A stretch of DNA of 64,000 nucleotides from Abelmoschus esculentus (Eukaryota; Streptophyta; Magnoliopsida; Malvales; Malvaceae): the NCBI GenBank assembly GCA_035048815.1, contig JAUCBN010000049.1:6641501-6705500 (forward strand), written 5' to 3'. Shown here one piece after another: positions 11,338-22,400 of this stretch. Made by a program: the position numbers and the translations under genes. Under the pieces are notes generated by a model. The model was given only the letters and a program-made list of their open reading frames with translations, was not told the origin of the DNA and made no database searches. Numbering within the stretch: the stretch's first letter is position 1; every line of letters starts with the position of its first letter.

Positions 11338-12896
11338 ATGATCAGGTCTAATCCATCGATAGAACAATATCCGTACGATCCTGAAATTGAAAGGACCGCA
11401 AGGCGCTTACGACAAGGGATACGCAAAAGGATGAACATAGCACCTGGCGAGCAGAACAACGTTGGCATGAATGCCGCTGCGACAGACAACCAAGGAGCAT
11501 TTGCAGTTGTTGATCCGGCCAATCCACCTCAACAAGAGCATGTACGAACAGTTTGTGATTATTTAGAGGAAGATTTGGATGGATTGACTCCTGCCGTTGT
11601 GATGCCTAATATAGAATGCAGAACATTTTGAATTAAAGTCGGTCATGTTCAACATGATCAAAACTCTAGGCCAAATTGGAGGATCGACCAACGAAGACGC
11701 TCGGCAGCACCTTAAGTCGTTTTTGGAAATCTGCAATTCGTTTAAACTACCGGGGGTTTCTACCGACATATTAAAGTTAAAATTGTTCCCCTATTCACTG
11801 AGGGATAGGGCAAAATCTTGGTTAAACAACCTCCAACCTGGATCGTTGAACTCATGGACTGAGCTTTGCCGAAGTTTCCTTGCCCGATTCAGTTATACCA
11901 ATATGACTGATAAGCTAAGAAACGACAACACACCATTCAGGCAAGATGAAGACGAATCAATGTATGAGGTCTGAGAAAGATATAGTGAGTTATATAGAAA
12001 ATGCCCCATGCATGGTTTACCCGAGTGGACTCAAGTATCAATCTTCTACAATGCAGTAAATACCCCTACGAGGATGATGCTTGATGCCTCCGCAAACGGT
12101 ACCCTCTTAGACCGTCCACCCCATGAGAGCTTAGAAATTATGGATAGGTTAGCAAATAATGATTATCAACACCCGACCACCAGAAGAGGAATAAATAGCG
12201 AGGTATGACAAGCTCTGACTCTTCAGATTCTATCCTAGCTCAATTGTCAGCTTTGACAAACATGGTTAAGGATCTGCAAAAGCCGAGTCACGTTTGAGAA
12301 GTTAAGGCAGTCACTGTTCTTTGTGAAACATGTGGCGATAAACATGATACAAGCGCATGCCCGCAAGATCCAGAATCTTCCTTTTATGTTGGAAATTTCA
12401 ATAGAAACAATATGTCCAATAATTATAACCCAACATGGAGGAAACATCCAAACTTCTTATGGAGTAATCCTACACTGCACTTAACCCGTAACATTAATCA
12501 ATGCAATCTACTAGATTCCAGCAAAACAGATTTGCTCAGTAGCAGATGCCGCAGCAGGCATTGCCACCGCCGCAGCAAACAATAGATGTCCAAACCCTGG
12601 AAAACACACTACATACATTCATGGATCAGACTGGCGCTTATATTGCGAACACCAATAAGTTCATTCAAAGAGCCGATACTTTCATGGACAGGACAGAGAT
12701 GAGAATGCAAAACAATGAAGTTGCTCTCAAGACGCTGGAAACTATAGTAGGACAGATGACACAACAGATGAAAAGCCGACCTATAGGGAGTCTGCCTAGC
12801 GATACTGAAGTCGCTAGAACTGGTCCTCATGAACAATGCAAGACGATATCCACTAGGAGTGGATTACAACTAAAGGACCCTGAAATACCTGCTTAG
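11338..12896 (+). pseudogene. gag: Athila-type gag, broken
   Basis: This encoded the capsid/nucleocapsid polyprotein that packages element RNA. The N-terminus (MIRSNPSIEQ) starts at the second in-frame ATG; one at 11332 is also possible. The capsid part at 11645-12208 contains FSYTNMTDKL and SLRDRAKSWL, typical of the retrotransposon gag fold. A zinc-knuckle-like Cys-x2-Cys-x3-His-x4-Cys lies at 12322-12360. A glutamine-rich segment follows at 12546-12896. The parts lie in three frames: a shift near 11635, a TGA at 11972-11974, a shift between 12208 and 12322 and another before 12546. No functional Gag can come from this copy. Confidence 0.85.
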
Positions 12897-13181
12897 AGAG
12901 TAGGTAAGAACAATGAGACAATAGCACCTCAAGTAGCTACTAATGAAATACCCAAGGTAAAGGAACCAGCAGACACTGCCGACGATACTGCCACAGCAGA
13001 TGATGCCGTCACCGCACCACAGATAAGATTCCAATGCAATGAAAGAATTGAAGATTTGCAGCTACCACCACCTTTCCCACAAAGGTTGAAACAGCAAAAG
13101 CAAGAACATCAATTTAAGAAATTTCTGGACATTCTTAAATAGGTACACATAAATATACCTTTAGTGGAGGCGATTAAATAA

Positions 13182-13724
13182 ATGCCCAACTACGCCAAGT
13201 TCCTTAAGGATATTATATCAAAAAGGATAAAAATAGGGGAATTTGAGACGGTTGCCACGACAGAAGGGTGTGTGGCAATGCTACACAACAAGGCCACGGC
13301 CAAAAGAAAAGATCCTGGTAGCTTCACTATACCATGCTCTATCGGTGATCAATACATGGGTAAGGCACTATGTGACTTAGGCACTAGCATAAATCTCATG
13401 TCTAAGTCAGTATTCCAAAAGTTAGGCATCGGGCAGGCTAAACCAACAACAGTGATGCTGCAACTGGCAAACCGCTCTTACGTGCAACCGGAAGGAAAAA
13501 TTGAAGATATTCTGATAAGAGTGGATAAATTTATATTTCCTGCTGACTTCTTAATTCTTGATTTTGAAGCAGATGAACATGCTCCGATCATATTGGGAAG
13601 GTCATTCCTAGCCACGGGCAGAACATTGATCGATTGTGAGAAAGGCGAATTGGTCATAAGGGTCAATGACCAACAAGTAAAGCTCAATGTATTGAAAACT
13701 TTGAAACATCCAGACGAATTATAA
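13182..13724 (+). pseudogene. pro: Athila-type protease domain, open over 180 codons
   Basis: The aspartic protease that matures Gag-Pol. The open stretch begins MPNYAKFLKD, a conserved Athila/Tat segment upstream of the protease. The catalytic motif is CDLGTSIN (D at about residue 66), the DLG form usual in this lineage, and PIILGRSFLATG is the downstream flap/ILG motif. This is the best preserved part of the element, but it is cut off from gag and from reverse transcriptase by stops, so it is a remnant of one long polyprotein and not a separate gene. The ATG at 13182 is probably internal to the ancestral frame. Confidence 0.85.
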
Positions 13725-13868
13725 GACCTCGATACTGAACCAGACTCTTTAAACGAAGCCCGCCAAGGCAGTGATATTGAATGCCACGGCCACTGTTTTT
13801 ATGGAAAACCATGCATAGACAATCAAGATACAGAGATACAAGAAAAGCAAACGGAAGAAGGTAATTGG

Positions 13869-16800
13869 GTGCACACACATCCAGGTAAGTATTTTGAATC
13901 ACTCGATTATACTTTAAGTGGAAGCAAGAAACATAAACCATCTATAGAACAACCTCCGGAATTGGAACTAAAACCACTACCTGAGCAATTAAAATATGTT
14001 TATTTGAGATCAAATGATACTCTACCAGTAATTATTTCTTCTAAGCTACAGCCTGAACAGGAAAAGCGGCTTATTGACATGCTATGGCAGCATACAAAGG
14101 CTGGATGGACAATTGTAGATCTAAAGGAAATCAGTCCATCAGTGTGCATGCATAAAATATTATTGGAAGAAGATCATAAACCCACAATTGATGCGCAGAG
14201 AAGATTAAATCATGCAATGAAGGAAGTGGTCAGAAAAGAAATTATAAAATGGCTCGACACAGGAATTATCTACCCCATATCCGACAGCACATGGGTAAGT
14301 CCAGTACAATGTGTTCCAAAAAAGGGTGGAATGACAGTAATCTCAAACGAGAATAATGAATTAATTCCAACAAGAACGGTAACCGGGTGGAGAGTATGTA
14401 TGGATTATCGAAAACTCAATCAAGCAACAAGAAAGGATCACTTCCCTTTACCATTCATTGACCAAATGCTTGATAGGTTAGCTGGTAAACCATACTATTG
14501 TTTCTTAGATGGATATTCAGGATACAATCAGATTGCCATAGCTCCCAAGACCAAGCCAAAACAACATTCACATGCCCATACGGAACATATGCATTCAAAA
14601 GGATGCCATTTGGACTCTGTAACGCACCCGCCACTTTTCAACGGTGCATGATGGCAATTTTTTCCGACATGATTGAAGAACACCTTGAAATCTTTATGGA
14701 TGATTTCTCTGTGTTCGGAGATGATTTTGATAACTGTCTTAGCAACTTGGAAAAAGTTCTACAAAGATGTAAAGACACGAACCTAATATTTTAAATTGGG
14801 AAAAATGTCATTTCATGGTTGATGAAGGAATAGTGCTCGGCCACAAGATCTCCTGCCACGGCATCAAAGTTGACAAGGCCAAAATAGAAGTAATAGAAAA
14901 ATTGCCGCCACCAACATCGGTCAAGGGCATACGCAGTTTCCTTGGACATGCGGGTTTCTATCGACGTTTTATTGAGGATTTTTCTAAAATAACCAAACCC
15001 TTATCCTCACTGCTGGAACAAAATAAACCATTTGTTTTTTATGAAGCATGTGTAAAAGCCTTCAAAACATTGAAACTGAAACTCATATCAGCACCTGTAG
15101 TGGTTCCACCTGACTGGAATGAACCATTCGAACTGATGTGCGACACAAGTGATTATGCTGTCGGGGCAGTACTTGGGCAAGGAAAGAACAAGACTTTCCA
15201 TGTCATACACTATGCAAGCAAAACCTTGAATGATGCCCAAATCAATTACACCACAATAGAGAAAGAACTGTTAGCAGTAATTTTTGCATTCGCTAAGTTT
15301 CGATCATATCTCATCGGCAGCAAGGTAATTGTACATACAAATCACTCTGCTATAAAATATTTGTTGTCCAAAAAAGATGCAAAACCTCGTTTAATACGAT
15401 GGATACTACTACTACAAGAATTTGAAGTCAAAATAAAGGATAGAAAGGGAATGGAAAACCCAGTGGCAAATCACCTATCACGCCTAGAAGGAGACAAGGC
15501 AATAAAATCAGAACAAGAAATCAAAGATACTTTCCCTGACGAACAAATACTGGCTACCACGACGGTTGTATGGAAAGTATTAGCAGAAGATCCTAAACTC
15601 ACGATAGACAAGATCGCGAACATAATATCTGATTACATCCACCACTCTACCTTGGCCGCAACTATAACACCCTGGTATGCTGATATTGTTAATTATATCA
15701 CTAGTGGCATTCTCCCTCATCACCTTAACCATAAAGGAAAGAAAAGATTCAAATATGATGCGAGGCATTACCTTTGGGACGACCCCCTTCTGTTTAAACA
15801 ATGTGCAGATCAAATCATAAGGCGGTGCATCCCGGAAGAGGAACAAGAAAGTGTGTTAACACAATGTCATGCATCTCCCTATGGCAGACATTTCGGCGGC
15901 AACAGAATGACAGCCAAGGTACTGCAATCAGGATTATATTGGCCAACCCTATATAAAGATGCACATGAATATTGACAAAGATGTGATCGATGCCAAAGGA
16001 TGGGAAACATATCCAGACGAAACGAGACACCTCTTCAAAACATTCTAGAAGTAAAATTGTTCGATGTATGGGGAATTGACTTCATGGGACCTTTCCCATC
16101 ATCACATGGTAACCTCTACATATTATTGGCAGTAGATTATGTATCAAAATGGGTAGAAGCAATCGCGACAACAAAGAATGACGCCAAAACAGTGCAAAAA
16201 TTCTTAAAGAAAAATATCTTAACCCAATTTGGTATACCCCGTGCAATCATAAGTGATGAAGGGAAAATTTTCGACAATAGACAAATTGCCACAGCGTACC
16301 GCCCACAAACGAACGGCCAAGCAGAAGTGTCGAATAGAGAACTCAAGACAATACTAGAAAAAGTGGTCAATCCAATCCTAAAAGACTGGTCCACTCGATT
16401 AGATGATGCACTCCGGGCATATAGAATGGCATTCAAAACGCCATTGAAAATGTCCCGTACCAACTAGTCTATGGTAAATCCTGCCATCTGCCAGTAGAAA
16501 TAGAACAGAAAGCATATTGCGCAATACGAATGGTCAACATAGATTGGGAAAAAACAGGGCAGAAGAGATTATTGGATCTTAATGAAATTGAGGAGTTCAG
16601 TACCTCCACATATGAGAATGCTAGAATATATAAAGACAAAACAAAAAGATGGCATGATCAGAAACTACTGGCACGACAAATACTACCTGGGCAGCAAGTC
16701 TTACTCTACAATTCGTGACTAAAGTTTTTCCTTGGAAAATTAAAGTCTAGGTGGTCCGGACCATTTGAAGTTGTTCAAACACATTCTCAAGGGACTGTTA

Positions 16801-16895
16801 CAATTAGATCACCACAAGATGGACATGAATTCCAAGTTAATGGACAACGCCTCGAACCATACAAAGGATTGAATTTCGGGAACTCAAAGAAATAG
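13869..16895 (+). pseudogene. pol: Athila-type pol: reverse transcriptase, RNase H, integrase; broken
   Basis: The reverse transcriptase spans about 14150-14794 with CMDYRKLNQ, MPFGLCNAPATF and the catalytic FMDDFS. Frameshifts lie near 14547 and 14795. RNase H at about 15120-15490 keeps DTSDYAVGAV, but two usual Asp positions read Asn (HTNHSA, VANHLSR), so it looks inactive. Integrase follows: a zinc-binding region at about 15860-16000 crossed by a TGA at 15973-15975, then a catalytic core with DFMGP and AEVSNRE, apparently lacking about 15 residues between SDEGK and RQIATAY. A frameshift near 16452 and a stop at 16716 precede the C-terminal WSGPFEV motif; the frame ends at 16895. It cannot be functional. 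Confidence 0.9.
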
Positions 16896-17224
16896 TGATA
16901 TTAGGAGACGACTTCGAGTCCTCCTCTACTTAGCTCTAATCTCTTTCCTTCTTTTTAATTACAATTATATTAAGTTTAGGCATAATTTATTTTTTTTAGG
17001 ACTTCTCTAACCACCCCGATCTGCCAAGAATAAAACTGTCAGTCCACAGCCGGCAGCCACCTAGCAACCACCAAAAAGCCGTCGAAAGCTCCTCATCGAC
17101 AGTGATTCCGAGGACTCCTTTGCCTCCTCGACATTCTGAAAAGGGCGGTAGTCTTTCTTATATCTTTTGTTTTTAATTTCAACTTTCTTTCTACTTTTCA
17201 TGCATTAAGGACAATGCATCCCTT

Positions 17225-17237
17225 GAGTGTGGGGAAG
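17225..17237 (+). other. Internal polypurine-tract-like motif
   Basis: GAGTGTGGGGAAG is preceded by GCATTAAGGACAATGC, closely resembling the terminal tract region (GCATTGCTTGAGGACAAG before CGAGTGTGGGGGTG at 18012-18025). The copy lies about 790 bp upstream of the 3' LTR. It could be a second plus-strand primer or a duplication remnant. Confidence 0.5.
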
Positions 17238-17570
17238 CATTGATCCCTTTCTGTAATATGTAAATACATCTGCCATGTATGGAAAGTATTTAGATTATCG
17301 TATTATTGCTTTATTTTATGTCCTTATAATCTTACAATTTACTGAATTTTTTTTAAGTCTGCTGAATTTTATTGAAACTGCCGAGGCAGCAATATATTCT
17401 CCAGCCGCCGCCACAGTCTGCACCATTCACCAAACTTGAACTCGGAAAGGTATACTAGGTTTAGTACTTAGGATTAGACTATGAGCCTGAAAAAATATTT
17501 AACACTGCTAATCTTAGTTGATTTTATAAGTTCTTTTCTTTGAAAAGCAATAAGGACTTAGGCTTAGATT

Positions 17571-17723
17571 TTAACTAGAGGTGTTTATCACCGGCTCTAG
17601 TTAATCCATAGAGGTGCCTATCATTGGCTCTAGGACTTAGTCTTTTTCCCATTTACTAGAGGTGCTCGAAATTGGCTCGAGTAAGAATAGCTAAACATTT
17701 GAGGTGCACGAAACCGGCTCAAG
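17571..17723 (+). repeat. Array of four hairpins with 14-nt loops
   Basis: Hairpin 1 (17571-17604) has a perfect 10-bp stem, TTAACTAGAG/CTCTAGTTAA. Hairpin 2 (17606-17634) has TAGAG/CTCTA extended by CC/GG across a bulge. Hairpin 3 (17653-17684) has TTACTAGAG/CTCGAGTAA with one mismatch. Hairpin 4 (17698-17723) has TTGAG/CTCAA. All four loops are 14 nt, start GTG and end GG. Stem bases change on both sides together, which favours a conserved fold. The function is unknown. Confidence 0.75.
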
Positions 17724-18011
17724 CAGTATAAGTATATATAGCAATATATATTTATATACCAATTTAGGGAGAAAGAAAGAAAAGAATTAAAGAAAAATCT
17801 TAGTCGGAAGTCTTGAGCTAGAGAAAGGATTAGAACTTAGAAAATCAGTTTCGACATAGCTACGCACACACTCACTAAGACTCATAGTCCAGTTGCGAGG
17901 AATAGGCCGAGTCAAGAAAGGATTTATGCCGCGGCAGGCAGGACGGTATATTCCCTTAAAATTCCTTACTTAAAAATTATCTTTTGCATTGCTTGAGGAC
18001 AAGAAATAGTT

Positions 18012-18025
18012 CGAGTGTGGGGGTG
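18012..18025 (+). other. Polypurine tract of the Athila-type element
   Basis: CGAGTGTGGGGGTG directly precedes the 3' LTR (TGATGAGTGCA). This is the expected place and form of the plus-strand primer in Athila-type elements. Confidence 0.85.
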
Positions 18026-19396
18026 TGATGAGTGCATAAAATTTCTATTTTTAATACCATTTTCCCACTCGATATTTACTAATAAAGGACAAAATTAAGG
18101 GCATTAATAGATATTTATGTATATTTTCCATACTTCAGCATCCAAACATATAATTCATGAATTCATCTAATAATTGGCATAAAAAAGATGCAATTGATAG
18201 TTTTCTTTCTTAGATAGGAAACTATATATAAAGATGGCCAATTGAGAAGATAGATGCTGAAGTGTAGATGGAGCACCCGCCAAGGCAGCACTTTTAAGGC
18301 GGCGGCAGCAGAAGCAAAGATGAAAACCAATACTCGACAGAAAGAGAAAAAGATGATGATCTTAACAGACAAAGAGCGAAAGAAAGACAGAGCCAAATTA
18401 CAGAGTCAAGCCTTGGTCAAAGTCACGTGCGGGAAAGAAGAGATATTTTAGGAAATAAGAATTAATTGTTATAGTTTAATTAGTAATTATACTTCTCTCC
18501 TCTTTAGAACTCTTTCCTTTCATGGAAAGCTTTAACCTAGGGCTTGGCCTATATAAGGCACACATTAGGCTTAGTCAAAAGGCAAGGAGTTTACCCTAGA
18601 AAATACTTTCAGCCGCCGACTACATCATGTTCTAAACTTCTTCGAAGGTTTAGGTTGTTTGTGGAGTAGTTGGAGAAGATGGTTGTATTATGTTAGATAT
18701 TTATTAATGCAAAACTTATTTCATAGTTTATTCTCTCTTGGCGTTTACTCTTCTTTGCATATGAGCTCAATATGATAAATATGTGAAGAAAAATCTATTT
18801 GTCTAATATCGGGAGAGTAAGGCTCACGAAACGAGAGAATACGGTCTTTGCTCATGGGCATTGACTAATCCGGTTGAGAGATTAACCGTCCAGGATTTCA
18901 GCGACTAACAAGATGCATGTTTTTGGTTGTTGTCCGCCCTTGATTCACGCCGAGAGGTATCATCAAGACGTGGGTTTCAATAGTTCTCTTCGCTTAGGGA
19001 TAAGGAAGAAGACATACAAGGATGCTCTATCGAACTATAGAATGTTGAATTGTCGACAAGGCATAACCCCGCCTAGGCAGCTGCGGCGACCCTTTGTGCG
19101 ACCCGCCGAGGCGGCAGTTCAACCCATTGCATTAATAAGTGGATACTTAATTCAACTTGATTTTCCTCTACGAAGCAGTCAACTTAGCCTCACTTCATTA
19201 TCTTTATTTCTTCAATAATTAGTTTAGTTTTAATAGTTAATTTAGTAAACTCAAACCCAACAATTACTTGTGTTTTTACTTTTTATAGTGCAGCTGTAAG
19301 AGGTAGTGAAGTCGACACAGTCCCTATGGGGTCGACAACATAAAGTATTACAATCTGACAAAGGTGGAAAAACAAAGGACTTCCGAGCCTCCATCA
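18026..19396 (+). repeat. 3' LTR of the Athila-type element
   Basis: 1,371 bp, TGATGAGTGCA to CCTCCATCA, collinear with the 5' LTR without length change. Differences are scattered and mostly transitions. The TATA box is retained at about 18549-18556. Confidence 0.95.
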
Positions 19397-19401
19397 TTCT
19401 A
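19397..19401 (+). other. Target site duplication, right copy (TTCTA)
   Basis: Repeats the five bases at 9845-9849 and continues into the interrupted satellite monomer. Confidence 0.95.
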
Positions 19402-22400
19402 AAATTAAGATTAACCTGTATAATAGGATTTAAAAGCCTGTAATTAAATATTTGAATTCCAAAATTTTTAATTAATCAAATTTTTTAACCATTTTATTGG
19501 GTTTAAAGTGTACTTTTCTAATTGGGCTTTACAGTAAAACCGATGAATTTTATCTAAGTAAAATATTCTAAAATTGAGATTAACCTATATAATTAAATAT
19601 GTGAACTCATAAAATTTGAATTAATCTCATTTTGTGTCCGTTTTGTTGGGTTTAAAGCGTGCATTGCTAATTGGGCTGTACAATAAAATCACTGAAATTT
19701 TAACTGAGTAAAATATTCTAAAATTAACATTAACTAGTATAATTAGATTCAAAAGCCTATAACTAAATATTTGAACTCATAAAATTTGAATAAATTTCAT
19801 TTTGGATCGTTTTGTTGGGTTTAAAGCGTGCATTGCTAATTGAGCTTTACAGTAAAACTGATGAAATTTTAACTGAGTAAAATGCTCTAAAACTGATATT
19901 AGCCTGTATAATTAGATTCAGAAGCCTATAATTAAATATTTGAACTTATAAAATATAAATTAATCTCATTTTGTGTCCGTTTTGTTGGGTTTAAAGCATG
20001 CATTTCTAATTGGGCTTTACAGTAAAACAGTTGAAATTTTAACAGAGTAAAATGCTCTAAAACTGAGATTAAGTTGTATAATCAGATTCAAAAGCCTATA
20101 ATTAAAAATTTGATATCGTAAAATTTGAATTAATCCTTTTTTTGACCGTTTTGTTGGGTTTAAAGAGTACTTTTCTAATTGGGCTTTATAGTAAAATCGA
20201 TGAAATTTTAACTGTGTAAAATGCTCTAAAATTGAGATTAACCTTTATAAGCAGAATCAAAAGCCTATAATGAAATATTTGAATTCCTAAAATTTGAATG
20301 AATCTAATTTTTTGACCATTTTATTGGGTTTAAAGCGTACTTTTCTAATTGGTCTTTACGGTAAAACCATTGATTTTTTTTTTGACGGAAACTGAATAAA
20401 ATACTCTAAAATTGAGATTAAACTGTATAAGTAGATTCAGAAGCCTATAATTAAATATTTGAACTCATAAAATTTGAATTAATCTCATTTTGTGACCGTT
20501 TTGTTGGTTTTAAAGCGTGCATTGCTAATTGGGCTTTACAGTAAAACCGTTGAAATTTTAACTAAGTAAAAAGTTCTAAAATTAAGATTAACCTATATAA
20601 TTAGATTCAAAAGCCTATAATTAAATATTTTAATTCCTAAAATTTGAATTTATCTCATTTTGTGACCGTTTAGTTGGATTTAAAGAGTACTTTTCTAATT
20701 GGGCTTTATAGTAAAATGATGAAATTTTAACTAAGTAAAATGCTCTAAAACTGAGATTAACCTGTATAATTAGATTCAGAAGTCTATAATTAAATATTTG
20801 AACTTATTATATTATTCTCATTTTGTGACCGTTTTGTTGGGTTTAAAGCATGCATTTCTAATAGGGCTTTACAGTAAAACCATTGAAATATTAACTGAGT
20901 AAAATGCTCTAAATTTTTGATATACTAGTATAATTAGATTCAGAAGCCTGTAATTAAATATTTGAACTCATAAAATTTGAATTAATCTCATTTTGTGTCC
21001 GTTTTGTTGGGTTTAAAGCGTGCATTTCTAATTGGGCTTTATAGTAAAACTATTGAAATTTTAAATGGGTAAAATTCTCTAAAACTGAGATTAAGTTGTA
21101 TAATCAGATTCAAAATCCTATAATTAAAAATTTGAATTCCTAAAATTTGAATTAATTTTTTTTACCATTTTGTTGGGTTTATTAAAGTGTAGTTTTCTAA
21201 TTAGGCTTTATAGTAAAATCGATGAAAATTTAACTGAGTAAAATACTCTAAAATTGAGAATAACCTGTATAATCATATTCAAAATCCATTAATTAAATAT
21301 TTGAACTCATAAATTTTGAATTAATCTCATTTTATGGACGTTTTGTTGGGTTTAACGCGTGCATTGCAAATTGGGCTTTACAGTAAAACCGATGAAATTT
21401 TAACTGAGTAAAATGCTTTAAAACTGAGATTAACCTGTATAATTAGATTCAGAAGCCTATAATTAAATATTTGAACTCATAAAATTTGATTTAATATCAT
21501 TTTGGGACCGTTTTGTTGGGTTTAAAGCGTGTATTGCTAATTAGGATTTACAGTAAAACCGTTGAAATTTTAACTGAGTAAAATGTTCTAAAATTAACAT
21601 TAACCTGTAAAATTAGATTCAAAAGCCTATAATTATATATTTGAATTCCTAAAATTTGAATTAATCTAATTTTTGACTGGTTTTTTGGGTTTAAAACGTA
21701 CTTTCCTAATTGGGCTTTATAGTAAAGCCGATGAAATTTTAACTAAGTAAAATGCTCTAAAACTGAGATTAGACTGTATAATTAGATTCAGAAGCCTATA
21801 ATTAAATATTTGAACTCATAAAATTTGAATTAATATCATTTTTTGACCGTTTTGTTGGGTTTAAAGCTTGCATTTCTAATTGGGCTATACAGTAAAACCA
21901 TTGAAATCTTAACTGAGTAAAATGCTCAAAATTTTGATTTACTAGTATAATTAGATTCAGAAGCCTATAATTAAATATTTGAACTAATAAAATTTGAATT
22001 AATCTCATTTTGCATCCGTTTTGTTGGGTTTAAAGTGTGCATTGCAAATTGGGCTTTACAGTAAAACCGATGAAATTTTAATTGAGTAAAATGCTCTAAA
22101 ACTGAGATTAAGTTGTATAATCAGATTCAAAAGCCTATAATTAAAAATTTGAAATCGTAAAATTTGAATTAATCTTTCTTTTGACCATTTTGTTGGGTTT
22201 AAAGAGTTTTTTTCTAATTGGGCTTTATAGTAAAATCGATGAAATTTTAACTGCGTAAAATGCCCTAAAATTGAGATTAACCTATATAAGCAGATTCAAA
22301 AGCCTATAATGAAATATTTGAATTCCTAAAATTTTAATTAATCTAATTTTTTGACCGTTTTATTCGGTTTAAAGCGTACTTTTCTAGTTGGTTTTTACGA

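Larger units (their letters stand above)
16896..18010 (+). other. Athila 3' untranslated region
   Basis: About 1.1 kb between the integrase stop and the terminal polypurine tract has no long open frame. It contains a short GCCGCC-rich part (17040-17120, 17395-17410), an internal polypurine-like motif at 17225-17237, and four hairpins at 17571-17723, described separately. An envelope-like gene, which some Athila elements have here, is not visible. Confidence 0.8.
9850..19396 (+). mobile_element. Athila-type Ty3/gypsy LTR retrotransposon, complete but decayed
   Basis: The 9,547-bp element has two 1,371-bp LTRs, a 5-bp target duplication, a tRNA-Asp primer site, gag, an Athila-like protease-RT-RNase H-integrase region, a long 3' untranslated region and a polypurine tract. 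The order (integrase last), the DLG-type protease and the FMDDFS reverse transcriptase signature point to Athila/Tat. By eye the LTRs differ at about 55-60 positions (about 4%), so the insertion is not recent. The coding region has many stops and frameshifts. I see no envelope-like open frame after integrase, though some Athila relatives have one. Confidence 0.93.

Noticed and set aside
16896..18010. Envelope-like gene expected downstream of integrase in some Athila elements
   Set aside because: No open frame of useful length and no signal peptide or membrane segment pattern is visible.
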